From Megamerina dolium (taxonomy: Eukaryota; Arthropoda; Insecta; Diptera; Megamerinidae): a DNA stretch of 64,000 nucleotides. Made by a program: the position numbers and the translations under genes. The notes under the pieces are model-generated. The model worked only from the letters and a program-made list of their open reading frames with translations, did no database searches and was not told the DNA's origin. Shown here in pieces: positions 1 to 11,466 of this stretch; position 1 is the first letter of the stretch, and every line of letters begins with the position of its first letter. The DNA is taken from contig OY978525.1 in assembly GCA_963854835.1 (NCBI GenBank), positions 89,791,807 through 89,855,806 on the forward strand, written 5' to 3'.

Positions 1-540
1 AGGATTCATAGCTTTTCTCAGAATTAAGCTTGTGATGGGCTCACAAAAATTAAGACAAGAAAATCAATGTGATCTTTGGAAGCAAAATGCCTGTTCCCTT
101 TATGGTGAAACCATGTCTGTAAACCGCTTCCAGAGATCTTACGCTTTATTCGTTTTGACAATCACGTTACAAGAGCCGCTCGTCAGTCTGCAGATAAATT
201 AGCTCCGATGTATTTAAGATGATTAACTCGAATTTGAAAACACACGTTATGAGCGCAGAGCTGTGGATGAGCAATTGTCAAAGCCAGTCAGGACGGAATG
301 TTACGGTAGACGAATTTTTTACATCGCTTTCTTTACTACATGATCTCATCAACTGGAAAATGACCATTGTGGATACGTTGATAACAAACGGAAGCCGAAA
401 GAACTCAAAACATCCAATAAGCGAGACTTATATTCCAGTGAATTTGGATTTGGGCTTAATGCAATGTTGTGCCCCGGCAAAGGAAAAAGCTTTTGTGCTG
501 ATTATTGAGAGACAATCTATTTTGTTATCAACTACCTTGT
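1..540 (+). pseudogene. piggyBac-like transposase relic
   Basis: Conceptual translation across at least one frameshift gives a run like the N-terminal half of the piggyBac transposase domain (DDE_Tnp_1_7 type). It contains ETMSVNRFQ, then EILRFIRFDNHVTRAA and ADKLAPM at about 107-216, then GRNVTVDE at about 292-315. In the family these correspond to the MSRNRF...LRFLRFDD...DK(L/F)API and MTVDEQL blocks. Later codons in another frame recall the VGT(L/I)RKNK block. The frame breaks near 140 and again near 220. The left part may continue outside the window, and no terminal repeats or TTAA duplications are seen here. This was a cut-and-paste transposase; the copy is dead. Identification is by motif recall, without an alignment. 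Confidence 0.6.
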
Positions 541-1763
541 AGTACCTTGTGTACCGGGTGTGTACTATATATTAAACATATATTTTTTTCTGATTATTGA
601 GGGCGAACTACTCCAGTTGGGCGATCCCAGCTACCACTTGTCAGATGATCTGTAATGCCTTCTTCTTCTTTATTTGCAAATTCGTTTTCGAATATTGGTG
701 ATCACATAACATTCAATAATATAAATAACTATGTATGTATCATTTTACATCAACTTATAAATTATGGAATTGCAAACATTAATACGTTACGTATGCCTTA
801 CTCACATCAAATTCGCGACTGTTTTAAAACGTTACTTTCTAAACTAACGACTTGAAGCATTTTATGATCAAGTCACAAACGTTATTACAGTAGAAGCTCA
901 CGAATTAGAATTCTCAGTAATTCGAATCTTCAAGAACCAAACATTTTGAAGCACTGAACGCTTTAAAATTTAAACTTGAAGTTATATTTTTAGAGCAAGT
1001 TTTGTTTTTTCCATTTCTGTATGTGTAATTTAGAACTACAATTTCGTTTGTTCTTGTTTTTGCGAATGAATAGTGGAAATGAGAAGAAAAATAAAAAATC
1101 GGACTCCCCAAACAAATTTTATGATGACTTTTATATGTACATATCTACAAATCGTCGGTGCATACGAAGAAATACGAGAGCTCAAGAATTGACGGGGAAG
1201 AAAGAAATTCATGAAATTTGTTTTAAAAGTACATGAAAATAAATATACACGAAGGCTTTAATTGCATAATAGAAATTACATTTACTTTCTTTTTCATCCA
1301 AAAAAAATTTTTCAAAAAAGTAAAAATGAATTCTTATTCATTAAGTTTGGAATATAATTAACTAAAAATGTCATAAATTTCAATTTCTATAAAAAGCGTA
1401 GTCATGAGCCTAGCGTTCCTGATATAGCCAAGTTATCACAAAAGAAGAGCTTTTTAGAAGACCATTAGTATTTCTAAGGTATTTTTGAGCTACTGAGTCT
1501 GTTATTACAATGCTTTTATTGTTTGAATAAATTATTTCTTCCGATGAATATGGAATCCCAGAATTTATATTAATAAGATATTAATTTTTAATATGTTTGT
1601 TAAAGAATACCATATAATTTGCGAAAAAAACAGGTAGTTATGTTCAAAATTACAATTAGTCTAAAATCATTTAGTTCTTAATGGCAAGCCTTTTAAATAC
1701 TATGGAATTTGAAAGCGATCTGTAAATATTTACTATAATAATACAAAATAATAATAAAAAAAT
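541..1763. other. No recognisable gene
   Basis: AT-rich sequence with only short chance frames. I see no transposase or reverse transcriptase motif, no RNA gene and no clear repeat before family R begins at 1764. Confidence 0.5.
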
Positions 1764-3263
1764 GGCCTTACAGTCGGCTGGAGCCGACCAAATTATACCC
1801 TGCCTATGTAGGGGTATATATAAAAAGTTTGCTCGTATATCCATCCATTTCTTCCACTACTTTGTATAGGAGCTACATTTTTTTTATAGGAGCTACATTA
1901 AGAAAAAGGCTACCTCACCATAACTTAGAAACTATTCAACGTAGGACACCAAATTTAAGGTGTGGATTAACATTGAAAAATTAATTGGATTTACTAGAAA
2001 GTGGTAAGTCACGCCCACTTTTTATATAGCTCCCATACTAAGCCTCGGAATTATCTTAAAATCCTTTTACTTCGTCAAAGTCAACCATATTTCGGGTGTA
2101 AATTAGTAGTATATGCAAAAATTGTTTCTCGAAAAGTGGAAATAAAAGAAAAGTTGGATATTCGAGTAAACTTTTTATATATAAATCTACATATGCAGGG
2201 TATAGTTTGGTCGGCCCCAGCCGACTGTAAGGAGATTTTTCAATATCAATCCACTCCTTAAATTTGGTTGTCCTACGCTGAATAGTTCGTAAGTTATAGC
2301 GGTTTAAATTTTTTTTAATTTCCCAAATTTTGTATGGAAGCCCCATTAAGAAGTGGGTGTGGCATGTTGATTTTTGTTAGATTATTTTCGACTACCATTT
2401 TTGCTGAAGCATTAATTATAATTGTTCTAGACAGAAGTATGCTGAAGTTACAGCTATTTCAATTTAAAAGAATTTCACTCATTTTGTACAGGGGCTACGA
2501 TAAACAGTGGTCGTGGTGCGCCCATTTCCTGTGAGCCTAGTTGCTCGTACAATAATAATCCATACCTTAAATCTCGTTGTCCTACGCTAAATGGTTTGTA
2601 AGTTATGGAGCTTAAAAGTTTTAGTTTAATTCCCTCGACTTTGTATGGGAGACCCATGAAGGAGTGGGCGTGGCACACTGATTTTCTGCCATATTATTTC
2701 CGACTACCATGTTAATCTAAGTGTTAATTATGGTTATTCTGGACAGAAGATTGTAGAAGTTACAGCAGTTTCAATTTAAAAGAAGTACAGACGCTTTGTA
2801 TGGGAGCTACGCTAGAAAGTAGGCGTGGCTCACCCACTTTTGGCGAGGTTATCTGGTAGTATAATATAACTCTATGTGCCAAATATTGTTGTCCCAAGTG
2901 GTATATTATGTGAGTTATAGCAAGTTAAAGATTTTGAAAATTCCGAGGTTAGTCGCTTTGAATGCTTGTTGTGGGCGTGGCTATTAACCGATCATGGCCA
3001 ATATCAATCCCCTCCGTACTCTTGGATCATAGGTTACTTGTGCCAAATTTTGTCGAAATAGCTCAATATTTACTCAAGTTATCGTGCGAACCAGCCAGGT
3101 GACATACAGACGGACGGACGGACGGACATCGTTAAATCGAAAATTTAATCGACGCTGATCACGAATATATATCTATGTCTATATCTCCGGAGATTCCTTC
3201 AAGTGGACACAAACATCTGACCGAAATGAATATACCATGCATATTGCATTATGCAGGGTATAA
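1764..3263 (+). repeat. Family-R non-coding dispersed repeat, copy R1 (composite)
   Basis: Starts with a GTCGGCT/AGCCGAC hairpin (1773-1788) followed by ttataccctgc, and ends with atgcagggtataa at 3251-3263, so the two ends are inverted relative to each other. Internal hallmarks are repeated gtgggcgtggc and tttgtatgggag blocks, a (GACG)n run near 3110-3127, and a conserved tail containing gatcacgaatatatat. The left end occurs twice: forward at 1764-1880, and inverted at about 2000-2232 with its own hairpin at 2210-2225. This copy is therefore a foldback composite. From 2237 onward it matches 38951-40193. No coding capacity is seen. It is a non-autonomous mobile repeat by structure; the class is unknown to me. 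Confidence 0.75.
2000..2232 (-). repeat. Inverted left end of family R inside R1
   Basis: Read on the minus strand this runs cttacagtcggctggggccg, then tataccctgcatatgtag, then tataaaaagtttactcg. It reproduces the left ends at 1764, 34279 and 40205 in opposite orientation. It ends with a minus-strand gtgggcgtgactta block like the one near 34577. Confidence 0.75.
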
Positions 3264-3543
3264 TAATAATAATGCAGTGTTAATGACTTGATTAGCAATA
3301 AAATTTTTAACTTTCTTTTTATTAATACTCGCAATGATAAAAAGTAATAATAAATAATATAATATATTAATATATTGCAATATATTAATACGATAACCAA
3401 TCACTTCTCTTTATCATTATGATCGCCACATAATCCATAATTATCCAATATCATTTCCGTCTCTGATGTGTAATCCTGCAGAATTTTTACATATAATTTT
3501 TTTTAGTAATTTGTTGTTGTTATGGTTGTTGCTATCAGTACAG

Positions 3544-3547
<4 letters not shown>
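3264..3547. other. AT-rich spacer
   Basis: Contains short ataat/tatta runs and nothing that I recognise as coding or mobile. Confidence 0.4.

Positions 3548-3636
<89 letters not shown>
3548..3636. repeat. (TA)n microsatellite
   Basis: About 89 bp of uninterrupted TA dinucleotide. The apparent Ile-Tyr reading frame through it is an artefact of the repeat. Confidence 0.97.
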
Positions 3637-3641
<5 letters not shown>

Positions 3642-3773
3642 ATGACTTTTGTAGCCTTATTGCAATTTATTCACAGACTGACTAGTGAATATGTGCTCGT
3701 ACTTATTATTACCACTTCATTTATGCTGCGGTTGTTATGACAGTATTATTATTTTAAACATTGTTACTAATAC

Positions 3774-3806
<33 letters not shown>

Positions 3807-4718
3807 TATTATGGCAGTTTGTTTATTGTAATTGTTGCTAAATGCATATTAGCTATGTTTTCGTCAATTTACAGTTCTTTTGGTGTTCTTGCTGTTGCTG
3901 ATATTTATTGTTAATATAATTTAACACAATTGTATGTATTTGTATATTGATATTGCTGTAGTTGGTATTATTATTTCTTTCACTATCATCATTGTAGATA
4001 TTATCACTATTTTAAATAGTATTTTGTACACATCAGATGCACATGTATGTAGTATTTTTTTTTTGCTTTTATTTAACCATTCGGAAATTGTTTGTCGATA
4101 TCATTCAGTCGTATTGTTATTGTAATTACTTATTTATTAAGTTTGGTTTTTTCAAATTGTTAGTATCATTATATTATCATTGTTATTGTTACTATTGTGA
4201 ATGTGATTTCGATTTTTATTGTCACTGACATTGCTGTATGTATGTAGCTTATGTTGTCAAATATTATTGCAAACCAAATTTCAATTGACTTGTTATTTTC
4301 TAAATATGCGACTGTATGTTGTAGTTTAAATGGTCATTGTTATGATTATTTTTATTATTATAGTTTTCATTATGACATAAATACATTTTGCATTTTTGCA
4401 ATGATATTATCAAATTTTTATGTGTGTGATAAATGATATTAATGTTGATAATAACGATGGTTGGTTATGATTGAAAATGTCACAGTTTCCTATTGTATTG
4501 CCATACTTAACATACAGTATTTTCATTTAATTTATTATCGCTTTATTATTAATGCATATTTGTTATGATTATCGTCCATCAAAATAATCAGTGATGTTTC
4601 TGAGAATATTTATTTGTTCAGTTTGTAGGTGGAATTTAAATGAATTTGCAAACAATTTATTGTTACGGTATAAGGTATAATATTTTCAGTTCATTATTAT
4701 AGTTTTTTTTATGTTTAA
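3637..4718. other. AT-rich stretch with (ATT)n tract
   Basis: Contains an (ATT)n tract near 3771-3801 and many scattered tat/att words. Short frames here are low-complexity hydrophobic runs and are unlikely to be real. Confidence 0.5.
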
Positions 4719-5654
4719 CCTTAGAACCGTGAGTTGGGCACTCAGTGCCCACATTCGTTTTTGATGTTAAATTCCGGGGGTTCAAGAAGTCAAATTAATT
4801 TATTTTTTTTGGTAGGCAGATATATTGTACTTTTATTTATAGGTTGACAAAATTCCAGGCGTATAACTCTTATAATAAGAAAGTAACGGCATTTTATATG
4901 GTAAGTACGCTATACGTGATAATATTTCTTCATATATTTTGTATAGATAACGTTTATTTTCTAAGAGTTTTTGGTGGTTTTGTGCATTTCTAATCAGTTT
5001 CGCGTAAAAATTTTAAGTGAACAGTTAGTGTTTAGTTGTGATAATTATATTTAATTGAAATGAGTGAGGAATTGACGGTTTATTTGGCCAACCTACGCCG
5101 TGAATTGACGGAAGAAGAAGAGGAAAATATTGCAAATTATTTCAATACTCACGAAAGCGATGATGATGGTGGAAAAGAACCTACATTTGGTGGCGACCAC
5201 GAACCGATACCCAGTGACCAGTCAGACTTCGGAGAAGATAATGCTTAGCCCATTCCAGATCCACGTTTCGAAGAACATGTCCACGTGGAAGGAACAGAAC
5301 AACGGCAGTTTGTGACCATTGCCTTACTCCGACATGCACTTAGATATTGATGAAGACACGGACAATACTCCAACAACGCCAACGCCAAATCAAAACGAAT
5401 CAAAAAGACAGTGGAGAATTTCACTCATTTGAGCAGTTCAAAACTAAAACTTTATATGATTTTCATTTTTTCCAAGTAAAAAACTTTTTTTCTAACAATA
5501 AATACATGTTTCATTAAATTGTGTGCATAAATAGACGAAACATTCACTTAAAAAAAATACTTAAAAAGCTTAAATTCCCATACAAAATACAAGGCTGGGC
5601 ACTGAGTGCCCAAGTCACGAGATTAAGTTGTATAGACAAGTCACGGTTTTAAGG
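4719..5654 (+). mobile_element. piggyBac-type non-autonomous element with TTAA duplications
   Basis: Flanked by TTAA at 4715-4718 and 5655-5658. Terminal inverted repeats are ccttagaaccgtga (4719-4732) and tcacggttttaagg (5641-5654), 14 bp with one mismatch. Just inside each end is a perfect palindromic block built on gggcact/agtgccc (4736-4750 and 5597-5611). TTAA targeting and CC...GG ends are the piggyBac superfamily signature. The interior holds only an acidic N-terminal frame and a short A/T-rich tail, so most of the transposase gene is gone. A further gggcactca lies just outside the right end near 5676, which hints at another related end. Length is 936 bp. Confidence 0.88.
5060..5248 (+). 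pseudogene. Truncated piggyBac-like transposase N-terminus
   Basis: A 62-codon frame starting at the first ATG inside the TTAA-flanked element. It is rich in Glu, Asp and Asn (for example TEEEEE, ESDDDGG, PSDQSDFGED). Acidic, low-complexity N-termini are usual in piggyBac transposases, ahead of the DDE_Tnp_1_7 domain. That domain, with its catalytic aspartates, is absent: a stop follows at 5246-5248, and the next 200 bp hold only frame-broken remnants. The frame was probably left behind by internal deletion and could at most make a short non-catalytic peptide. The assignment rests on the flanking element's ends, because the peptide itself is not diagnostic. Confidence 0.55.
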
Positions 5655-6423
5655 TTAAGAAAGTTCTTCTAGTATTGGGCACTCAAAATGATTTATAATG
5701 ATTGTTAGAGAATATGGCTGTAATACGAATGTACCATATTTATTTAGTCTGGTGTTTATACTAATTTTATCAGATTTTTGCCGTATGCTTTGCTAGTCTG
5801 TCCTCTGCTCAGTGGTGCTTGGAGCTTCTTACAAGTTCTGCAGTACTTGGTCCTTCTACTTGAGGTTTAGTCTTCAATGCCGTTGCTATTCCGTAGCTCG
5901 AATGGAATGTATGCATATCGATCATAATATTAAGAAAGCAAGATATTATACTCAACTTGCATCGATTTGCTTGCTTGAATTGAAATTCTGTTATTTCCAT
6001 AAATTTAGGCTAAATAAATTAAAGATAAGAAAGAATATGAATATAAATATGAATTGAGAAAATATTTGTTTTGTGTAGCCTTCCTTTAAAGGTATTTTTG
6101 TGTGGCTCATGGTGATACCACACAGATGGTTACTTCTGTCATCTACTTGTTGAACCAACCTGACAACATGTACCATTTGCGTTTTAAGCAATATACAGAG
6201 CTAGTGCACAGCAGCTGAGTGATGGTCTCTAGTTTCTTTACGTCCCAGTAGCTCCAGCAAAATGCATGAGTGAGATATCACAATGGATGAGCCCCATTTG
6301 GGCAGAGTAAAGTAACCATCTCTAAAATAATTATGTTCATTTGCTACGTGCGATCCACAACAGTTTTGCCGTTCTGCAAATAGATGTTTTAATCAATTCT
6401 GTCTGAAATGTATTACAAGTTGT
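5655..6423. other. Spacer with one tiny RTE-like scrap
   Basis: Apart from the RTE-like piece at 5829-5877 nothing is recognised. The block at 6060-6400 is unusually GC-balanced for the region but holds no open frame of note. Confidence 0.4.
5829..5877 (-). repeat. Ancient RTE 3'-end fragment
   Basis: The stretch around cagtacttggtccttct and gaggtttagtcttc matches the segment at about 7255-7305 in the intact RTE copy, at roughly 80% by eye. It codes there for the Leu-Arg-Trp-Lys-Asp region near the C-terminus. It is a much older relic than the other copies in the window. Confidence 0.45.
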
Positions 6424-6722
6424 TACCTTCAAATTCTGTTGAGCGTTCTAAATTTTTGGACAGTATTAGTGGAGATCTACTTATATTACCCGGTTTGGAA
6501 TGGTATAACCCTTGTGACACTACTTTTCTGAGCTTTGTCATAGAGCTCTTTTATAAGCTTTTCCATGGCAAGTTGTTACTGCCCGAAGAATTGCCAATTG
6601 CTTGCCAACAAGTGGATACCGTTCGAAGGAAACATCATTTCGATATTAAAGATGTCCTTCAGCCGGGGATTCAACCCACGACTTACAGATCAAAAGGCCT
6701 ATGAACTAACCACTGAGCTATT
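6424..6722 (-). repeat. Decayed tRNA-derived SINE, copy S1
   Basis: Matches the better copy at 32602-32964 over most of its length. Shared blocks include ttttggacagtatta, cttttctgagctttgtca, gaagaattgccaattgcttgcc and the tRNA-like head ending aaccactgagcta. The outermost acceptor-like bases of the head are missing and divergence is high, so this is an old insertion. Confidence 0.75.
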
Positions 6723-7116
6723 TAAAAAATCATTTTTATTCGGTAATATTATAGCTTGTTATCTCCCTATTAGCAGGTGACAATTAAACTAAAGGTTTGT
6801 AAATTTGTTTAACCGGTAAGTTATATATATTTAATGCTGCCAAATATTTAAATGCAATATACTTTAAATTCAAAATTACAATATGAAACACTAAATTTGC
6901 AAATTTAAGTACATACAGATTTGGGTATTTATTCATATATTATACAGTCTTCTAATTATAATAAAAATTATTATAATTAGAAGACTAATAATAATAATAA
7001 TAATAATGATAATAATAATAATAATATAGATGTCATTATGACAATAATAGCAGTGGTAAAATGTAATAACAATTTATTAACAACAATAGAACAAGCAGTA
7101 ATAATAATAAGAGTAA
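6723..7116. other. AT-rich spacer with hairpin and (AAT)n
   Basis: Holds the perfect hairpin at 6946-6986 and (AAT)n-like runs to about 7127 that served as the target of the RTE insertion. Confidence 0.6.
6946..6986. repeat. Perfect 19-bp hairpin with 3-nt loop
   Basis: agtcttctaattataataa (6946-6964) and its exact reverse complement (6968-6986) flank the loop aaa. An (AAT)n run follows directly. Confidence 0.92.
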
Positions 7117-7127
7117 TAGTAATAATA

Positions 7128-10100
7128 CTTACTTACTTACTTACTTACTTATGTGGCCATAACAACCGAATATCGATTTAGGCCGAAAATAACATGCTTC
7201 GCCAGCCATCTCTGTTCTTCGCTAGCTGGCGCCAGTTAGAAATCCCAAGCGCCGTCAGGTTCTCCAGTACTTGGTCTTTCCACCGGAGGTTTGGTCTTCC
7301 TCTTTTGCGTCGTCCTCCAGCGGGTTCCGAATATAACACCTTCTTAGCTGGAGCGTGTTCTTCCATTCGCTCGACATGACCTAGCCAGCGCAGCCGCTGG
7401 ATTTTGATGCGCTTTACTATGTCAATATCGGCATACAGCTCGTACAGCTCATGGTTGTACCTTATTCGGTACTCGCCACCAACGCAAATAGGTCCAAAGA
7501 TCTTGCGTAGGACTTTTCTCTCGAAAACTCCAAGTATTCGCTCATCCGAGGTGGAAATTGTCCAGGCTTCAGCGCCATATGTTAGGACAGGCATGATGAG
7601 AGACTTGTAGAGTGTAGTTTTCGTTCTTCGAGAGAGGGCTCGACTTCTCAATTGCTTACCCAGCCCAAAGTAACACCTGTTAGCAAGAGTTATCCTACGC
7701 ATGATCTCCAAGCTGACGTCATTACTGCTGTTAATGCTGGTTCCAAGATAGACAAAGTCCCTTACTACTTCAAAAGCGTAGTTGTCAACAGTGACGTGCT
7801 GTCCAAGACGCCGGGACTCTTTGTTTGTTGACACTAGATACTTCGTCTTGCCCTCGTTCACCGTGAGACCCATCCGACGCGACTCTCTTTCCAACTCTGA
7901 GAATGCTGCACTGACTGCTCGCGTGTTCATGCCGATTATGTCAATATCGTCGGCATACGCTAACAGCATGACACTTTTGTTGAAGATAGTGCCATTATGT
8001 CGTAGATCAGCAGCTCGTATTATTTTCTCCATAATAAGATTGAAGAAGTCGCACGATAACGAATCACCTTGTCTGAAACCCCGTTCGGTATTAAACGGTG
8101 CGGAGAGGTCCTTCCCAATTTTCACTGCACAACGAGAGTTATGCAGTGTCATTCTACAAAGTCGAATGAGCTTTGCAGGAATACCGAACTCAGACATTGT
8201 TGCGTAGAGGTAATCCCTTACCGGACTGTCGAAAGCGGCTTTATAATCAACAAATAGGTGGTGTGTGTCGATCTGTTTTTCTTGGGTCTTCTCCAGGATT
8301 TGGCGCAGTGTGAAAATCTGGTCGATGGTGGATTTACCAGGTCTGAAGCCACACTGATAAGGTCCAATCAGGTTGCTGAGCATAGGCTTCAATCTTTCAC
8401 ACAGTACGCTCGATAGAACCTTGTACGCGATGCTCAGGAGACTTATTCCACGGTAGTTGGCGCAAATTGTGGGGTCTCCTTTTTTATGTACAGGACAGAG
8501 AACACTGAGCCTCCAATCATCAGGCATGCTTTCATCCGACCATATTCTGCTTATGAGCTGGTGCATGCGGGTGAGCAGCTCATCGCCTCCGGTCTTAAAC
8601 AACTCGGCAGGCAGGCCATCAGCACCTGCAGCTTTGTTGTTCTTCAGCCTTAAAATGGCCGTTTCAACCTCGTCATAGTCGGGTGGTGGAACATCAACAC
8701 CATCATCTGTAATTGGGGCTATCGGGCATTCTCCTCCACTGGCGGAATTGTTCGTAGCATCGCCATTCAGTAACGTGGAGAAGTGTTCCCTCCATAGGCT
8801 CAGTACACTCTGGACATCCGTAACCAGATTCCCATTTCCATCACGACAAGAAGAGGCTCCGGGATTTAAACCTCCACTCAGGCGCTTGATCTTTTCAAAG
8901 AATTTTCGAGTCTCATTCTTGTCGGTGCACATCTCTATCTCCTCACACTCGAGTCTTTCCAACTCCCTCTTCTTGCGCCTGAAAAGACGTCTCTCTGCAC
9001 TCCTTTTCTCTCTATACCGCTCCTTAACAGATCGCGTTACGCCTGCACGCAGGGTTTTTCTGTAGGCGGCGTCTTTCTCTGCGGTAGCGTCGCGACACTC
9101 CTGATCATACCACTCATTCCTCAGAGGCCGGTAGTAACCGATTACCTCCTCGGCAGCAGTAGTCATGGAGTGGGATATATGTGTCCACCGTGCGCATGTA
9201 TCATCAAGTGGGGGAGTGTTCTGCATAAGCAGATCCGATAGTCGAGTGGAAAATGCATCTGCTGTCTCTGGTGATTGCAGCTTACTGACGTCGAGCTTTC
9301 TCTGTGTGGGACTTCTCTTGTTATTTGCGACACATAGGCGTGTGCGCACCTTAGCTGCAACAAGGTAGTGATCCGAGTCGATGTTGGCACCACGGATCGA
9401 TTTCACGTCCATCACACTGGAAGCATGCCTTCCGTCAATCAACACATGATCAATTTGGTTTCTTGTACGATGATCTGGAGACAGCCATGTCGCTTTGTGG
9501 ATGTCGAGATGCTGGAATCTGGTACCACCAATTACCATGTTTCGTGCTGCGGCGAAGTCGATCAGCCTCATTCCGTTATCGGAGGTGTTTTGGTGGAGGC
9601 TGAATTTTCCGACAGTTGGACCAAAGGTACCTTCCTTGCCCACCCTGGCATTAAAGTCGCCAAGCACGATTTTGATATCGTGGCGGGGGCAGCGGTCATA
9701 AGCTTCATCGAGGCGCTGAAAGAAGCTCTCCTTGGTCACATTGTCCTTCTCATCCGTCGGAGCGTGGGCACATATAAGGCTGATGTTGAAAAATTTTGCC
9801 TTGATGCGGATTGTGGCCAGCCGTTCGTTCACAGGCGTGAACTGTGAGACAAGATGTCGTAGTCTCTTGCTGACCAAAAATCCACATCCTAATTCGTGCC
9901 TTTCAGCATGGCAACTGTAGTAGATGTCACAGGACGCTCTTTTGGAGCAGCCCTGTCCTGTCCATCGCATTTCCTGGAGAGCGGTGATGTCAGCTCTGTA
10001 TTTTTCGAGGACATCAACCAGCTGGATAGAGGCACCCTCCCTATAAAGGGATCGGACATTCCAGGTGCATATCCGTAAATCATTGTCCTTTTTTCGTTTG

Positions 10101-10504
10101 CGGGGGTCATCAACAAAAGCGATAGTCCTTATCCGAGGCATTTTAGTTTTTTTCATTGGGGGGGTTTTTCATGTGGCGGGTCCCAAACCCAACGCACAAC
10201 CTCTAACCGAGGAGATTTTCGCCACTCACTTCAGCCGCCTCCCAGCGGGTGCCAGGAAGACGTTGCCCGGTGGTCGCCACATGGAGGGCCCCCATTAATA
10301 ATAATGAAAGCGCCATCACAGAGTAAGCAGAGCAAGCTATATGACTACCCCTCATTAACAAATAAAGGTATCATCACATAGCGCTCAGATCAAACTACAT
10401 GACAGCCAGTGAGTTGACTTGCGATGAGTTCAACAAGGATTGCGCTAGCCCCACCTGGTTGAGGCAGTTAGACACGTTACCTTGCGAAAACACCACCAGA
10501 CCAC
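7128..10504 (-). mobile_element. Full-length RTE-like non-LTR retrotransposon, copy A
   Basis: Flanked by the 11-bp duplication tagtaataata at 7117-7127 and 10505-10515. On its sense strand it starts tggtctggtggtgttttcgc, has about 348 nt of 5' leader, one uninterrupted 992-codon frame, and a very short 3' end closing in (GTAA)n. A single endonuclease-RT frame with a short 3' UTR ending in tetranucleotide repeats is typical of the RTE clade. Copies B (15246-18243), C (34603-37950), D (10801-11456) and E (31743-32040) share its sequence closely. By structure this is the only copy here that could be autonomous. Confidence 0.92.
7178..10156 (-). CDS. Endonuclease/reverse transcriptase of RTE-like retrotransposon
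   Basis: This 992-residue protein nicks target DNA and copies its own RNA there (target-primed reverse transcription). The N-terminal exonuclease-endonuclease-phosphatase domain spans about residues 28-270. All expected motifs are present: TWNVRS (N33), QEMRW (E62), CAHAP (H131), GDFNA (D167, N169) and DSDHY (D262, H263). The reverse transcriptase spans about 495-780 with YRGISLL near 568, GFRPGKST near 603, FVDYKAAFD (D637), RGFRQGDSLS near 692, and the catalytic YADD at 734-737. The C-terminal tail has WLGHVERM at 924-931 and GRPNLRWKD near 953. No stop or frameshift interrupts it. The start is the first ATG of the open frame, with MPRIR five residues later as an alternative. The RTE clade call is from memory. 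Confidence 0.92.
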   Translation of the reverse strand: MKKTKMPRIRTIAFVDDPRKRKKDNDLRICTWNVRSLYREGASIQLVDVLEKYRADITALQEMRWTGQGCSKRASCDIYYSCHAERHELGCGFLVSKRLRHLVSQFTPVNERLATIRIKAKFFNISLICAHAPTDEKDNVTKESFFQRLDEAYDRCPRHDIKIVLGDFNARVGKEGTFGPTVGKFSLHQNTSDNGMRLIDFAAARNMVIGGTRFQHLDIHKATWLSPDHRTRNQIDHVLIDGRHASSVMDVKSIRGANIDSDHYLVAAKVRTRLCVANNKRSPTQRKLDVSKLQSPETADAFSTRLSDLLMQNTPPLDDTCARWTHISHSMTTAAEEVIGYYRPLRNEWYDQECRDATAEKDAAYRKTLRAGVTRSVKERYREKRSAERRLFRRKKRELERLECEEIEMCTDKNETRKFFEKIKRLSGGLNPGASSCRDGNGNLVTDVQSVLSLWREHFSTLLNGDATNNSASGGECPIAPITDDGVDVPPPDYDEVETAILRLKNNKAAGADGLPAELFKTGGDELLTRMHQLISRIWSDESMPDDWRLSVLCPVHKKGDPTICANYRGISLLSIAYKVLSSVLCERLKPMLSNLIGPYQCGFRPGKSTIDQIFTLRQILEKTQEKQIDTHHLFVDYKAAFDSPVRDYLYATMSEFGIPAKLIRLCRMTLHNSRCAVKIGKDLSAPFNTERGFRQGDSLSCDFFNLIMEKIIRAADLRHNGTIFNKSVMLLAYADDIDIIGMNTRAVSAAFSELERESRRMGLTVNEGKTKYLVSTNKESRRLGQHVTVDNYAFEVVRDFVYLGTSINSSNDVSLEIMRRITLANRCYFGLGKQLRSRALSRRTKTTLYKSLIMPVLTYGAEAWTISTSDERILGVFERKVLRKIFGPICVGGEYRIRYNHELYELYADIDIVKRIKIQRLRWLGHVERMEEHAPAKKVLYSEPAGGRRKRGRPNLRWKDQVLENLTALGISNWRQLAKNRDGWRSMLFSA

Positions 10505-11456
<952 letters not shown>

Positions 11457-11466
11457 AGTAAGTAAG

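Noticed and set aside
2620..2675. gtgggcgtggc motifs as GC-box promoter elements
   Set aside because: They recur as internal modules of the family-R repeat with no gene nearby.
3522..3740. Open frame rich in Ile-Tyr
   Set aside because: Produced by the (TA)n tract.
3771..3801. CRISPR-like or satellite array in the ATT-rich region
   Set aside because: Simple trinucleotide repeat with no spacers.
7194..10298. Several plus-strand frames of 60-160 codons opposite the RTE gene
   Set aside because: Antisense shadows; the same frames reappear opposite copies B and C and have no motifs.
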